DNA of 60,477 nt from Saprospiraceae bacterium UBA2329 (GCA_002344975.1 DDUV01000011.1:1-60477); one strand, 5' to 3'. Shown: positions 25,194 to 33,661, counted from the first letter of the stretch. The notes: generated from the letters alone by a model not told the origin. Numbers and translations: made by a program.

Positions 25194-26705
25194 ATGACAC
25201 TACCAGAAAAAAATATAACTGAAATATATGAAAAAGAAATCACCCAGGAACTAAGAATCAATTTTAAAACCTATCAAACCAATCCATCTGACGCGTTTAT
25301 CCAATCAAAAATCCGGAAAGATATTTTTAAAATAATGGATATGAATATGCAGGCCATTCAACGCAAGAGTGAACTGGCGAAAAGAACAGCCGATAGCGCC
25401 GTGTTGGGAATCTTCATCACCGGAACACTTTGTTTCCTCATTGCATTCGTTTTATTGGTTAATCTGCCTGCCAATATTGCCGATCCAATTAAAGAGCTGA
25501 CCCAAAGCATTCAACAGATCGCCACAAAAAATTATGCGGAACGTGTTCATTTTGAAAGTCACAGCGAATTTGGGCAATTGGCAAAATCCTTTAACGCCAT
25601 GGCTGAAAAACTCGAAGAATACAACAACAGCAGCTTGGCCAAACTGATGATGGAAAAAAAGAGAATAGAGACACTGATTGATAAAATGCACGATCCCGTG
25701 ATAGGTCTGGATGAAAATATGTTGATCATTTTTGCCAACGAAGAAGCTACCAATATTTTAGGGCTTCCATATTCCGAACTCATTGGGTTCCCTTCAAAAG
25801 ATTTAGCCTTAAAAAATGATTTATTGCGTGAACTGATTAAAGACGTTCATCCAGTTGATGAGGCTGCTGTCTCCATAAAGCCCATAAAAATATACGCAAA
25901 TGATAAAGAAAGTTACTTTGAAAGAGATGTTCAGCACATTACCATCATTCCCACAGGCGAATTGAGACCTAAGACCATCGGGCACGTTATTTTACTCCGC
26001 AATGTAACCGAATACAAAGAGTTGGATTTCGCAAAAACAAACTTCATAGCTACCATTTCTCACGAATTTAAAACCCCGATCTCCTCCATCAAAATGAGCT
26101 TACAACTATTGGAAAATGAGCAAATAGGCAAGCTCAACGAGGAGCAAAAAAATCTGCTCGAAAGCATCAAGGACGATGCAACCAGGCTGCTGAAAATCAC
26201 AGGGGAACTACTGAATATGACACAGGTAGAAAGTGGCAATATTCAGCTTACCATTCTACCTGTCAATCCGAAAGATATTTTGCAATATGCCATCAATGCC
26301 ACAAAAACTCAGGCCGAACAAAAACAAATAATTTTTGAAATTGATTGTCCCGATTCCATACCCCCAATACTTGCCGACAGTGAGAAAACAGCTTGGGTTA
26401 TCACCAATTTAATTTCCAATGCCATTCGCTACTCTTACGATCATTCTTCGGTTTATTTGATGATCCGGGAAACAGAAAATCAAGTTGCGATCTCCGTTAA
26501 AGATATTGGGCAAGGTATTGCGCCACAATACAAAGACAAAATTTTCGACCGCTATTTTCGCGTTCCGGGAACCCAGAAAGAAGGCACAGGACTCGGCTTG
26601 GCCATCAGTAAAGAGTTTATTGAAGCACAAGGAGGGCAAATTATTGTTGACAGCGAATTTGGCGCCGGAAGTACCTTCACATTGACACTCAACAAGTCTG
26701 GATGA
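25194..26705 (+). CDS. HAMP-PAS sensor histidine kinase, probably 5'-truncated
   Basis: A 503-residue hybrid of one membrane helix (~68-90), HAMP (~92-145), PAS (~155-270), HisKA with phospho-acceptor His290 in ATISHEFKTPIS, and HATPase ending GTGLGLAISKEF. It resembles the HAMP kinases found beside kdp operons in Bacteroidota. Those start with a first transmembrane helix and a full periplasmic sensor domain before the point where this frame begins. Here the frame opens in the middle of the sensor (EKNITEIYEKEITQELR), so the first helix and ~100 residues appear lost. Without them the topology is wrong for normal sensing. It is probably a decaying gene, or it is constitutively active. No response regulator is adjacent. 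Confidence 0.8.
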   Translation: MTLPEKNITEIYEKEITQELRINFKTYQTNPSDAFIQSKIRKDIFKIMDMNMQAIQRKSELAKRTADSAVLGIFITGTLCFLIAFVLLVNLPANIADPIKELTQSIQQIATKNYAERVHFESHSEFGQLAKSFNAMAEKLEEYNNSSLAKLMMEKKRIETLIDKMHDPVIGLDENMLIIFANEEATNILGLPYSELIGFPSKDLALKNDLLRELIKDVHPVDEAAVSIKPIKIYANDKESYFERDVQHITIIPTGELRPKTIGHVILLRNVTEYKELDFAKTNFIATISHEFKTPISSIKMSLQLLENEQIGKLNEEQKNLLESIKDDATRLLKITGELLNMTQVESGNIQLTILPVNPKDILQYAINATKTQAEQKQIIFEIDCPDSIPPILADSEKTAWVITNLISNAIRYSYDHSSVYLMIRETENQVAISVKDIGQGIAPQYKDKIFDRYFRVPGTQKEGTGLGLAISKEFIEAQGGQIIVDSEFGAGSTFTLTLNKSG

Positions 26706-26740
26706 CATGATTGAACACAGCCCACTCCATCATACAAACG

Positions 26741-26857
26741 TTTTCCACATTATTCTACTTCCCGCTACCATTTCAAACCTCTTCGCAATGAATCACTTGA
26801 GCCGGCATGCCCTCAATCCCCAACACCCCGTATCACTTTTCCACAGGCTTTTCCACA
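26741..26857 (+). promoter_or_regulatory. Cluster of three DnaA-box-like sites
   Basis: TTTTCCACA occurs at 26741-26749, 26837-26845 and 26849-26857, all on the plus strand; the last two are 12 bp apart. Each fits the relaxed DnaA-box consensus TTWTNCACA. They lie 280-400 bp upstream of dnaB in a 430-bp region without protein genes. They may be an origin element or a DnaA-controlled promoter. Confidence 0.45.
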
Positions 26858-26932
26858 GGTTTGCGGGCGGTTTTGCACAAGGCCGAAAACAAACCCCGAA
26901 AATTTCAAACGTCCCTTCTCAGGTTTTTGGCT

Positions 26933-26940
26933 TAGCTTTG
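26933..26940 (+). promoter_or_regulatory. Candidate -7 element before the structured RNA and dnaB
   Basis: TAGCTTTG matches TAnnTTTG. Transcription would begin near 26947, right at the first strand of the predicted long closing stem. Confidence 0.55.
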
Positions 26941-26947
26941 TGTGAGC

Positions 26948-27112
26948 AAGGAACGGGGTCGAAATAAAGTACACATTTTCAGGGAGCAGATGGGTCGTCT
27001 GAACGAGCAGAAAAACGTAGCCGCAGTGGTGCTGCGGCGAGGCTTTTATGTGAAGTGCAGGCGGCTCAGATGCCGTTGAGGATGTGTAGGTTATTCGGAA
27101 CCCGTTCCTAAG
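26948..27112 (+). ncRNA. Candidate structured RNA, 6S-like or dnaB leader
   Basis: The region folds as a long rod. Outer stem AGGAACGGG (26949-26957) pairs with CCCGTTCCT (27101-27109). After a symmetric 12/12 internal loop, TACACAT (26970-26976) pairs with ATGTGTA (27082-27088). Inside is a perfect hairpin GCCGCAG-TGGTG-CTGCGGC (27020-27038). A TAnnTTTG promoter sits just before the 5' strand. Size (~165 nt), closed ends and large internal loops recall 6S RNA. No signature allows a firm family call, and no T-run terminator follows, so it could also be the leader of dnaB, 24 bp further on. Confidence 0.5.
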
Positions 27113-27135
27113 ACAGAACCGCGACTTAAAACACT

Positions 27136-28674
27136 ATGGCAGAGCAAAAAGACTCGACAAACAAACCCGTGGCCGGCGCACAACAACGACGACCCGGCGT
27201 GCCAAGAAAAGGCGAAGACCTCTCGAACTATGTGTTCGGGAAGGTACAGCCTCAGGCTTTGCCTTTGGAAGAGGCCGTACTCGGCGCCGTCATGCTCGAC
27301 AAAAATGCCCTCACCGTTATCCTTGACATCCTGCAGCCCGACAGCTTCTACCTCGAAGCCAACCAGCACATCTACCGCGCTATGCGCCGCCTGTTCGACC
27401 GTTCGCAACCCATTGATTTGCTGACGGTCATGGAGGAACTCAAAAAATCGGGCGACCTGGAGGCGGTGGGCGGCCCTGCTTACCTCGCCGAACTCACGCA
27501 CCGCGTAGCCTCTGCCGCCAACATTGAGTACCATGCGCGCATCATCTCCCAAAAGTACATACAGCGTGAACTGATTCGGGTTTCTACCAAGACCATCCGC
27601 GACGCCTTTGAAGACACCTCCGACGTGTTTGAACTCCTGGACGAAGCGGAACAGGGCCTGTACAACATCGCCCAAAACAATATGAGTCGCGGCTACGAAA
27701 GTACGGGTACCCTGGCCGGCAAAATGCTCAAACAAATAGAGGAACTCAAAGGTAAAAAGGATGGACTCACCGGCGTTCCTACCGGCTTCACCGACCTCGA
27801 CCGCCTCACTTCCGGCTGGCAACCCTCCGACCTCATCATTGTAGCGGCGCGCCCCGGTATGGGTAAAACGGGCTTCGTCCTTTCTATGACCCGCAATGCA
27901 GCCATTGATTTCAAAAAACCGGTGGCGCTGTTTTCTTTGGAAATGGCCAGCCTGCAATTGGTACTCCGTTTGGTTTCTATGGAGGCCGAGATTTCGGGCA
28001 GCAAACTGCGCAACGGCCAGCTCGAAGAGGAGGAGTGGAAACGCCTGCACAAATCGGTGGAACGCATCAGCGAAGCGCCTATTTATATAGACGATACCGC
28101 CGGCATCAACATCTTCGAACTCAGGGCCAAAGCCCGCCGTATGAAGCTCCAGCACGACATCCAGCTCATCATCATTGACTACCTCCAGTTGATGAGCGGC
28201 GGCCCCGACAGCGGTAAAGGCAACCGCGAACAAGAGATCAGCTCCATTTCGCGCTCGCTCAAAGCCTTGGCCAAAGAACTCAATGTGCCGGTCATTGCCC
28301 TGTCGCAGCTCAGTCGTGCTGTGGAAACACGCGGCGGCACCAAGCGCCCGCAGTTGTCGGACTTGAGGGAATCCGGCGCAATCGAACAGGACGCAGACAT
28401 TGTCTCCTTTATCTATCGTCCTGATTATTACCAAATTATGGAAGATGAGAATGGCCAGAGCCTCAAGGGGGTAGCTGAAATCATCATAGCCAAACACCGC
28501 AACGGCGCCTTGGAGACCGTGAAACTGAGGTTTACCGACAAGTTTGCCCGCTTCTCCGATTTGGACGAGTTCAACTTCGATGCACTGCCCTCCGGCGTTT
28601 TTCAAGACCCCACCCCGGCCAATGTCATCATCCGGCCTTCGCGCATGAACGACGACGAGGACATTCCGTTTTAA
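27136..28674 (+). CDS. dnaB: Replicative DNA helicase DnaB
   Basis: Hexameric helicase that unwinds DNA at the replication fork. The 512-residue protein has an N-terminal primase-binding domain (~35-140, starting PQALPLEEAVLGAVMLDKNA). The RecA-like core has Walker A ARPGMGKT (~238-245), the FSLEMAS segment, Walker B IQLIIIDYLQLM (~340-351), VIALSQLSRAVE and the arginine-finger region SDLRESGAIEQDAD. An acidic C-terminus (MNDDEDIPF) is typical of Bacteroidota DnaB. The gene has a ~190-nt 5' region with a possible structured RNA and DnaA-like boxes. Its stop overlaps the stop of the convergent small gene by 4 bp. No intein is present. Confidence 0.97.
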   Translation: MAEQKDSTNKPVAGAQQRRPGVPRKGEDLSNYVFGKVQPQALPLEEAVLGAVMLDKNALTVILDILQPDSFYLEANQHIYRAMRRLFDRSQPIDLLTVMEELKKSGDLEAVGGPAYLAELTHRVASAANIEYHARIISQKYIQRELIRVSTKTIRDAFEDTSDVFELLDEAEQGLYNIAQNNMSRGYESTGTLAGKMLKQIEELKGKKDGLTGVPTGFTDLDRLTSGWQPSDLIIVAARPGMGKTGFVLSMTRNAAIDFKKPVALFSLEMASLQLVLRLVSMEAEISGSKLRNGQLEEEEWKRLHKSVERISEAPIYIDDTAGINIFELRAKARRMKLQHDIQLIIIDYLQLMSGGPDSGKGNREQEISSISRSLKALAKELNVPVIALSQLSRAVETRGGTKRPQLSDLRESGAIEQDADIVSFIYRPDYYQIMEDENGQSLKGVAEIIIAKHRNGALETVKLRFTDKFARFSDLDEFNFDALPSGVFQDPTPANVIIRPSRMNDDEDIPF

Positions 28675-29009
28675 TCATCCCAATCCCAATTTTCGGGAAA
28701 CTGCTGCCGGTAGTGTTTTTTGGTAAATGCGCGCTGCCGCTGCCTGTCCAAAATCAACTTGGCCAATGCCGTGTGCGCCGGCTCTTCGGCGGCGGGAGAG
28801 AGCGCGCGATCTACCTTGCGCTCGTCCACATCCAAACGGTACATCAGGCTCATCAGATACTCCAAGCGGTGCTCGATGAGCCAGGCCACCTGTTCGGAGA
28901 GCAGTTCCAGCAGGCGCTCTTCGGAAACGGCTTCCTGCAAAGGCACAGGGTCGAAATCCTGCGCCACCAATGCTGTGAGTTGTTGCAGATCGCTGCCTTC
29001 TTCTTCCAT
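28671..29009 (-). CDS. Hypothetical acidic helical protein
   Basis: A 112-residue protein that I do not recognise. It is soluble and mostly helical, with an acidic first half (MEEEGSDLQQ, ALVAQDFDPVPL) and a basic end (RQRQRAFTKKHYRQQFPENW). The segment YLMSLMYRLDVDERKV suggests a conserved helix-turn. The gene begins 8 bp after the stop of the upstream lipoprotein gene on the same strand and ends overlapping the dnaB stop by 4 bp. That tight packing supports it being real and cotranscribed with the lipoprotein gene. Confidence 0.65.
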   Translation of the reverse strand: MEEEGSDLQQLTALVAQDFDPVPLQEAVSEERLLELLSEQVAWLIEHRLEYLMSLMYRLDVDERKVDRALSPAAEEPAHTALAKLILDRQRQRAFTKKHYRQQFPENWDWDD

Positions 29010-29016
29010 GTTGGTA

Positions 29017-29961
29017 CTATTTCCTGTTGGCTCTGATCCAGGCCAGCACTTCCTGCGTAGGTTGGGCAGCCACTTCGGCGGGCAGAGCCACGCGCTCATT
29101 TTTAGCCAGATCGAAGGCGTAGGCGGTATTGGCGCTTGTATTTTCGCGCAGCACGATGTAGCGGTTGTTGGCGGCGCTTTTCTGGATGTCGGTTTTGAGC
29201 GCGATGGGCGCATCCAGCATCGGATTGACGGAAAAAGTGCCCGCATCTGCATTGTAACTTGGCGAAATGGCCTGAAAAGCGCCCTGTACCGGCAGCAAAA
29301 ACAGCGATTGCGCAGCGCCCGATGCCGGTTTGTATTCGGCCAAGGCCAGTACCGGCGCGGGTTTGGCTTTGTCGGCGAGGGTGAAAGCAAAGGCGCCGAA
29401 ATCCTGCGCATAGCCGATGAGGTAGTCTTCCCAAAGCTCTAAGCGCTGTATCATGCCCGACTGCGCGTCGGCGCCGCTGCGGGCGGAGGCGAATTTGGGC
29501 TTGAGTTCGGGCAGCCAGCGTCGGTTTTCCGCATCGTACAGGTAAATGGAGTTGAAGCCCCGAACGGCAGCCATTTCATGTACTTTATTGTAGCTAATTT
29601 CGGCCACATAGTACGGAAAATCGGGGCTGACATTGACGGGCAACACCTTGCGCTCCAGCAGACTGCAATTGCGCGTGTCATACACTTCCAATACGCGGTA
29701 GCTGTCGCCATAGTCGGCGTCAAACGTAGAGGAATCGGCGGTGACGGCCACGAGAATTTCCTGAGACCGAATCCAGATCGAAGCTCCTTCGTCGAGCATT
29801 TTGCCGGCTACTTTGCAATCATGGGTAGCGCGCGGCGGCGGCGGAGTGGTCGCTGTGGTGTCGGTAGTCGTAGTGGCGCCGGAGTTGTCGGGTGCTGGGT
29901 TGCCGCAGGCTGCTGCGATGAATACAGACAGGGCAACAAAAAAGTACTTTGCCGATTTCAT
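29017..29961 (-). CDS. Hypothetical lipoprotein, beta-propeller-like
   Basis: A 314-residue lipoprotein with lipobox IAAAC followed by a low-complexity Thr/Pro linker (GATTTTDTTATTPPPPR). The rest is rich in beta strands with YVAEISYNKVHEMAAVRGFNSIYLYD and IGYAQDFGAFAFTL, reminiscent of propeller blades, but I cannot assign a family. Two cysteines (in HDCKVAG and TRNCSLLE) could form a disulfide. The start at 29959-29961 is chosen because it gives the signal peptide. It is followed 8 bp later by a small helical-protein gene. Confidence 0.7.
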   Translation of the reverse strand: MKSAKYFFVALSVFIAAACGNPAPDNSGATTTTDTTATTPPPPRATHDCKVAGKMLDEGASIWIRSQEILVAVTADSSTFDADYGDSYRVLEVYDTRNCSLLERKVLPVNVSPDFPYYVAEISYNKVHEMAAVRGFNSIYLYDAENRRWLPELKPKFASARSGADAQSGMIQRLELWEDYLIGYAQDFGAFAFTLADKAKPAPVLALAEYKPASGAAQSLFLLPVQGAFQAISPSYNADAGTFSVNPMLDAPIALKTDIQKSAANNRYIVLRENTSANTAYAFDLAKNERVALPAEVAAQPTQEVLAWIRANRK

Positions 29962-30049
29962 TGATTCAAATTTTTCCCGAAGGTACAAAACCTGCTGCGT
30001 TGCCATAGCTGCGTGACAAAAATAGCCTTCGTTTTTCCTGAAAAATTGC

Positions 30050-30057
30050 TAACTTTG
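30050..30057 (+). promoter_or_regulatory. Candidate -7 element for the DUF6922-like gene
   Basis: TAACTTTG matches TAnnTTTG, 53 bp before the ATG at 30111. Confidence 0.5.
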
Positions 30058-30110
30058 TCCTCATCTGTTGATTTAGCTATCTTAATAATCACCTTCATAA
30101 TATTGGGGTA

Positions 30111-30395
30111 ATGTCTTCTGAAAAACGTCGATACATAGAGCAACGCCGCGGGCTTTTTTGGTCTGTGGGCGACGAAAAACTCGATCAGATAAGCGACGAA
30201 TTGTTGGTGGAAAACATCCTGAACTACGGCACGTTGGAAGACGTGCGGGAGCTGATTTCATTGATGGGATTGCAACAGGTAGCGCTCCTGTTCTCAAAAA
30301 CCTATAAGAACAGACCTCGAAACAACTACTTCCCACAGGTAGCCAACTTTTTCGATATCTATTTTTCAAGGCATGTACCCGAATATCCTCTCTAA
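30111..30395 (+). CDS. DUF6922-like small protein next to a nucleotidyltransferase remnant
   Basis: A 94-residue soluble protein. The order of features (FWSVGDEKLDQISDELLVENILNYG, then DVRELISLMG, then FSKTYKNRPRNNYFPQVANFFDIYF) matches the small helical proteins encoded immediately before AbiEii/DUF1814 nucleotidyltransferases in Bacteroidota. The stop overlaps the next start by 23 bp, a coupling typical of toxin-antitoxin pairs. In the family this would be the partner (antitoxin-side) protein. It appears intact although the downstream enzyme is not. Confidence 0.7.
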   Translation: MSSEKRRYIEQRRGLFWSVGDEKLDQISDELLVENILNYGTLEDVRELISLMGLQQVALLFSKTYKNRPRNNYFPQVANFFDIYFSRHVPEYPL

Positions 30396-30594
30396 CGGCC
30401 AAAAGGAATTGCTGCCGATTCTGGGTAGCTTGCAACGCGAGTTTTACTTGGTGGGAGGCACTGCCATTGCTCTGCAAATAGGCCACCGGCAATCTATTGA
30501 CTACTCCGAAGAAGTTACCTTCCTGCCCAGCTTTGAGGTGAGCAATGACGAGGTGAAACGGTTTCTAACAGAGGTAGCGTCGAGAAGTATTTAG
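30373..30594 (+). pseudogene. AbiEii/DUF1814-type nucleotidyltransferase with internal deletion
   Basis: The 73-codon frame begins like a full nucleotidyltransferase: FYLVGGTAIALQIGHRQSID contains the GG-T-LAL-like nucleotide-binding loop. In intact proteins ~150 residues follow, starting FDLF. Here the frame passes straight to DYSEEVTFLPSFEVSNDEVKRFL, which looks like the C-terminal helix of the same family. An in-frame deletion at a repeated S/D-I-D codon run would explain this. The catalytic Asp residues are missing, so the enzyme should be dead. The last few codons (SRSI) probably come from outside the original gene. Confidence 0.65.
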
Positions 30595-30621
30595 CACGAT
30601 TATTTCCCTCGTTCATTTGCA

Positions 30622-32010
30622 TCAGCCCATATCCACCCGCTCTACCGTCCGCTCTTTGCGACTTTTTTCTGCCAAAAATCCCATCAGGTGGCTTTCCATC
30701 GAAGCATCAAGGGAGGAAGTGAGCAGGGAGGCGTTTTGTTGTTCTACCGCGCGCACCCAGTCGCGGGCCAGTCCCCAGTCGCCGCCGCCATGTCCGCTGC
30801 TGATGTCGGCATGGTCGCGTACGTTCCATTTCGTGATCTCGCCGTTGCGGAAATCAGCTATGTAGAGTTCGTTTTCGTCGCCCACCAGATCGCCCATGCT
30901 GCCCATGATGCGGGTGCGGCGGCCTGCATAATTGGTGAACGCCTCCATGCTGAAGTTGACGGTGATCTGATCTTCAAACTCCATAGACACGATCTGATGG
31001 TCGGGCACGTTGTTGTCGCAGCGATACACACAGCGGCCATACTGCCCCTCTTTGAGGTACTTCATAATGGCGTCGCCCTGAAGTTCCTTTTCTGCGGGCA
31101 GATCGAAATGGTGCAGCCAGGTGCGGTTTTTGTGATAAATGCGCAATGCCGAGTAGGGACACTGGGCCTCCACGGCGCATCCGTCGGTACAGCGGGCGGT
31201 GCTGCCGGCGGGCGCATTTTCACTTTTGAACCACTTGAGCGAACCGAAAGACGAGATGTAGCGGCAGTTCTTGCCGAGCCACCAGCGCAGGATGTCCAAA
31301 TCGTGGCAGGATTTGGCCAAGATGATGGGGTTGGTATCTTCCTCGCGGCGCCAGTTGCCCCGCACATACGAGTGCGACATGTGAACATGCTGTATCGGCT
31401 CCAAGTGCTGCACGCTGACGATGCTCCCCAGCACGCCCGAATCTATCACCTCTTTCACCTTGCGGTAGTACGGCGAGTAGCGCAACACATGGCACACGGC
31501 CACAATGCGCTTGTATTTTTTGGCCTGTTGCAGGATGTCGTTACATTCTTTCCAACTTTGCGCAATGGGCTTTTCCAGCAATAGATCGTAGCCCATTTCG
31601 AGCGCCTTCATGGCCGGGCCGTAGTGCAGGCCATCAGGCGTGGTGATGATGACGGCGTCGGCAAATTTGGGCCGGGTGAAGACGTGCTCCCAGGTCACAA
31701 AGCGATTGGCGTCTATGATGTTGTGGTTTTTTGAATAGCGTTCGTTGCGCAGCGGAATAGGCTCGGCCACGCCGATGATGTCCAGCTCATCGGGATGTTT
31801 CAGGGCGTAGTTGCCATACACATTGCCCCTGCTGCCCGCGCCCAGCGTAATGGCGGTGATCTTGCGGCCTGCTTTGGGCAGTTGGGTGTAATCCCAGGTG
31901 TAGTCAGCCTCCTGCATCGGGCCGGCCCACAGTTGGTTGCTCATGGCTGCGCCCACAGAAAGAGCGCCCATCGTTTTGAGCAAATCGCGTCTTGACCATT
32001 CTTGTGCCAT
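30622..32010 (-). CDS. Gfo/Idh/MocA family oxidoreductase with Tat signal
   Basis: A 462-residue NAD(P)-dependent oxidoreductase exported by the twin-arginine route. The N-terminus WSRRDLLKTMGALSVGAAM is a Tat signal. The Rossmann domain begins at ~50 (ITAITLGAGSRGNVYGNYAL). It includes DAVIITTPDGLHYGPAMKALEMGYDLLLEKPIAQSWKEC with the EKP motif that binds the cofactor and substrate. The C-terminal domain has a cysteine cluster (TARCTDGCAVEAQCPYS) seen in a Gfo/Idh subgroup of Bacteroidota. Substrates are usually sugars or their derivatives; the specific one cannot be told. The gene is monocistronic and abuts the nucleotidyltransferase remnant. Confidence 0.92.
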   Translation of the reverse strand: MAQEWSRRDLLKTMGALSVGAAMSNQLWAGPMQEADYTWDYTQLPKAGRKITAITLGAGSRGNVYGNYALKHPDELDIIGVAEPIPLRNERYSKNHNIIDANRFVTWEHVFTRPKFADAVIITTPDGLHYGPAMKALEMGYDLLLEKPIAQSWKECNDILQQAKKYKRIVAVCHVLRYSPYYRKVKEVIDSGVLGSIVSVQHLEPIQHVHMSHSYVRGNWRREEDTNPIILAKSCHDLDILRWWLGKNCRYISSFGSLKWFKSENAPAGSTARCTDGCAVEAQCPYSALRIYHKNRTWLHHFDLPAEKELQGDAIMKYLKEGQYGRCVYRCDNNVPDHQIVSMEFEDQITVNFSMEAFTNYAGRRTRIMGSMGDLVGDENELYIADFRNGEITKWNVRDHADISSGHGGGDWGLARDWVRAVEQQNASLLTSSLDASMESHLMGFLAEKSRKERTVERVDMG

Positions 32011-32158
32011 GTTCTTGTTGTTTTGGTGGTAAAGTTAGAAAAACCGCAGAGAATCGGCACAATACAAATACTTCGTCCATCGGCTACTTACGGCTTGCAA
32101 AAACGAACCTGCGACCTTTACTTCGCCACAGGTTCGTCATGAGTTGCCGGAGAAACCG

Positions 32159-32896
32159 CTAATTCGAATCAATCACACGCCCCGAACCGGTGATGGTAGA
32201 ATTGACTACCGGATTGCCCCGGAACAGTACGTTGCCGCTGCCGCTGATGCGCGCACTAAGGCGATTGGCCACTCGAACTTCTGCATCGCCGCTGCCGCTG
32301 ATAGAAATATCGGCTTCATTCATTTGCATGCCAAAGGCTTTGAGTTTGCCGGAGCCGCTGAGATTGAAGTCCAACTCATCTCCCGTTCCTTCCAGTGCAA
32401 TGGTGCCGGAGCCGGGCAGGGCAGCCGTCACATCGTCGCAGTTCAGCCCTAAGTCAATGGAGCCGGAGCCGGAAAGCCGCAGTTCGATGTCGTCTATATT
32501 GAAGGTGTTTTCACCAAAAATACGACCGGAACTGGCCAATTCGAGCCGCCTGACATCGGGCATGGTGATAAAAATGCGCACATCGCTGAAATCGCGGAGA
32601 CAGCGATCGGGCTTGATGATCCATTCGCGGTCGCGCACGGTGAGGCGAATGCGGTCAATGATGTTTTGCTGCGCTTCGATGGTCACTTCCTGCTGAGGGC
32701 CTTGCTGAATGATTACCTCGGCACTCATGTCAAGTACAATGGCATCGAAGGCAGGCAGGTCAAAACTTTCGTTGACGATGCTCCCCCTGCCGTTGACGCA
32801 ACTGAGAAAATCATCGTCTTCGTCGAAGTCGAAAAAGCAACCGGGCGCCAGTACCGTCACAGCCAGTAAGCCCAGTATCCATTTGAAATTTTTCAT
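32159..32896 (-). CDS. GIN-domain (DUF2807) lipoprotein
   Basis: A 245-residue lipoprotein (lipobox LAPGC followed by the acidic stretch FFDFDEDDD). From ~40 on it is a right-handed beta-helix GIN/DUF2807 domain. Regularly spaced SGSG turns are visible (LSGSGSIDL, LPGSGTIAL, LSGSGKLKAF, ISGSGDAEVR, ISGSGNVLF, ITGSGRVID). These proteins are common on Bacteroidota cell surfaces, and their function is unknown. It is followed on the same strand by the OmpA-like barrel gene upstream (22 bp gap), so the two may form an operon. Confidence 0.93.
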   Translation of the reverse strand: MKNFKWILGLLAVTVLAPGCFFDFDEDDDFLSCVNGRGSIVNESFDLPAFDAIVLDMSAEVIIQQGPQQEVTIEAQQNIIDRIRLTVRDREWIIKPDRCLRDFSDVRIFITMPDVRRLELASSGRIFGENTFNIDDIELRLSGSGSIDLGLNCDDVTAALPGSGTIALEGTGDELDFNLSGSGKLKAFGMQMNEADISISGSGDAEVRVANRLSARISGSGNVLFRGNPVVNSTITGSGRVIDSN

Positions 32897-32918
32897 GGTG
32901 ATGTTGTTTTTGTTTTAA

Positions 32919-33503
32919 TTAAAATCTCCCGTTGCCGAACCACCCGAAGCGGAAAGTCAGTGCGGCTACCGGCCCTGAAAAATCTTTGTCGGTATATGCC
33001 GCGCCAGGAGCGGAGCCATTGACAAAGCGATAGCCTGCCGTGCCGGCCACGCGAAACCAACGGGTGAGGTTGAGTTCGATGCCCATTTCGGGAGTGGCCA
33101 CGAATATCTGATCAAAGTCGGTAACCCGCGGATTATCCAATTCGATATTGATGCCGCCCCATCCGAGCCTTGCGCCGCCATACAGGTGAATGGCTTTGTA
33201 AGACGGATAGGTAAATCCGAGCCAAAGGCCGCCGTGGGCCAGTTCGAGCCGGTCAATGTCGTCGTTTTGCAGCACCTCCTTGAGGTCAACCGCGCCCAGG
33301 CCGTACGCACCCAGAATGACATTGCCGAGTACTAAGCCGCCGCCGCCGCCGATGCTGGTGCCGAATCCTTCGCGCAATCCCATTTCCACTATAGGCCCGC
33401 CGAAAGCGCCGGAGAGCCGACCGCGCCCGAAAATAGTCTCATGTTGTGCATGTAGTGAAAGGCCCGCCAAAAGCAGTGCCGTTGAAAAAAGCAGATGTTT
33501 CAT
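32919..33503 (-). CDS. Outer-membrane beta-barrel-like protein
   Basis: A 194-residue protein with a cleavable signal peptide (MKHLLFSTALLLAGLSLHAQ). The mature part is glycine-rich with alternating hydrophobic strands and ends in a C-terminal aromatic strand (ALTFRFGWFGNGRF), the usual end of small outer-membrane barrels. The lengths and the strand YGGARLGWGGINIEL suggest eight strands. It is upstream of the GIN lipoprotein in the same direction. No specific porin or adhesin family can be named. Confidence 0.75.
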   Translation of the reverse strand: MKHLLFSTALLLAGLSLHAQHETIFGRGRLSGAFGGPIVEMGLREGFGTSIGGGGGLVLGNVILGAYGLGAVDLKEVLQNDDIDRLELAHGGLWLGFTYPSYKAIHLYGGARLGWGGINIELDNPRVTDFDQIFVATPEMGIELNLTRWFRVAGTAGYRFVNGSAPGAAYTDKDFSGPVAALTFRFGWFGNGRF

Positions 33504-33543
33504 GATTTTTTGAAGTTTTGTGATGAAAGGAAAAAGGTTTTAA

Positions 33544-33608
33544 TGTTCAAGGTTTCGGGTTGGAACGGCTGCTGGTTTCAGGTTCATGGTTCAAGGTTCC
33601 GGGTTGCT
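33544..33608. repeat. GGTTYNN heptamer array sharing a 25-bp block with 16754
   Basis: The units TGTTCAA, GGTTTCG, GGTTGGA, then after a 9-bp interruption GGTTTCA, GGTTCAT, GGTTCAA, GGTTCCG, GGTTGCT follow a 7-bp period. Positions 33551-33575 match 16754-16778 at 24 of 25 bases. The array fills the space between two surface-protein genes. Confidence 0.8.
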
Positions 33609-33661
33609 CACTCCTCACATACTCACCCCTCACCCCTGAAAACCGCCCACCGAGAACCGCT

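Noticed and set aside
27091..28605. 504-codon minus-strand frame opposite dnaB
   Set aside because: Antisense to conserved dnaB; the translation has no motif and the conserved motifs are all on the plus strand.
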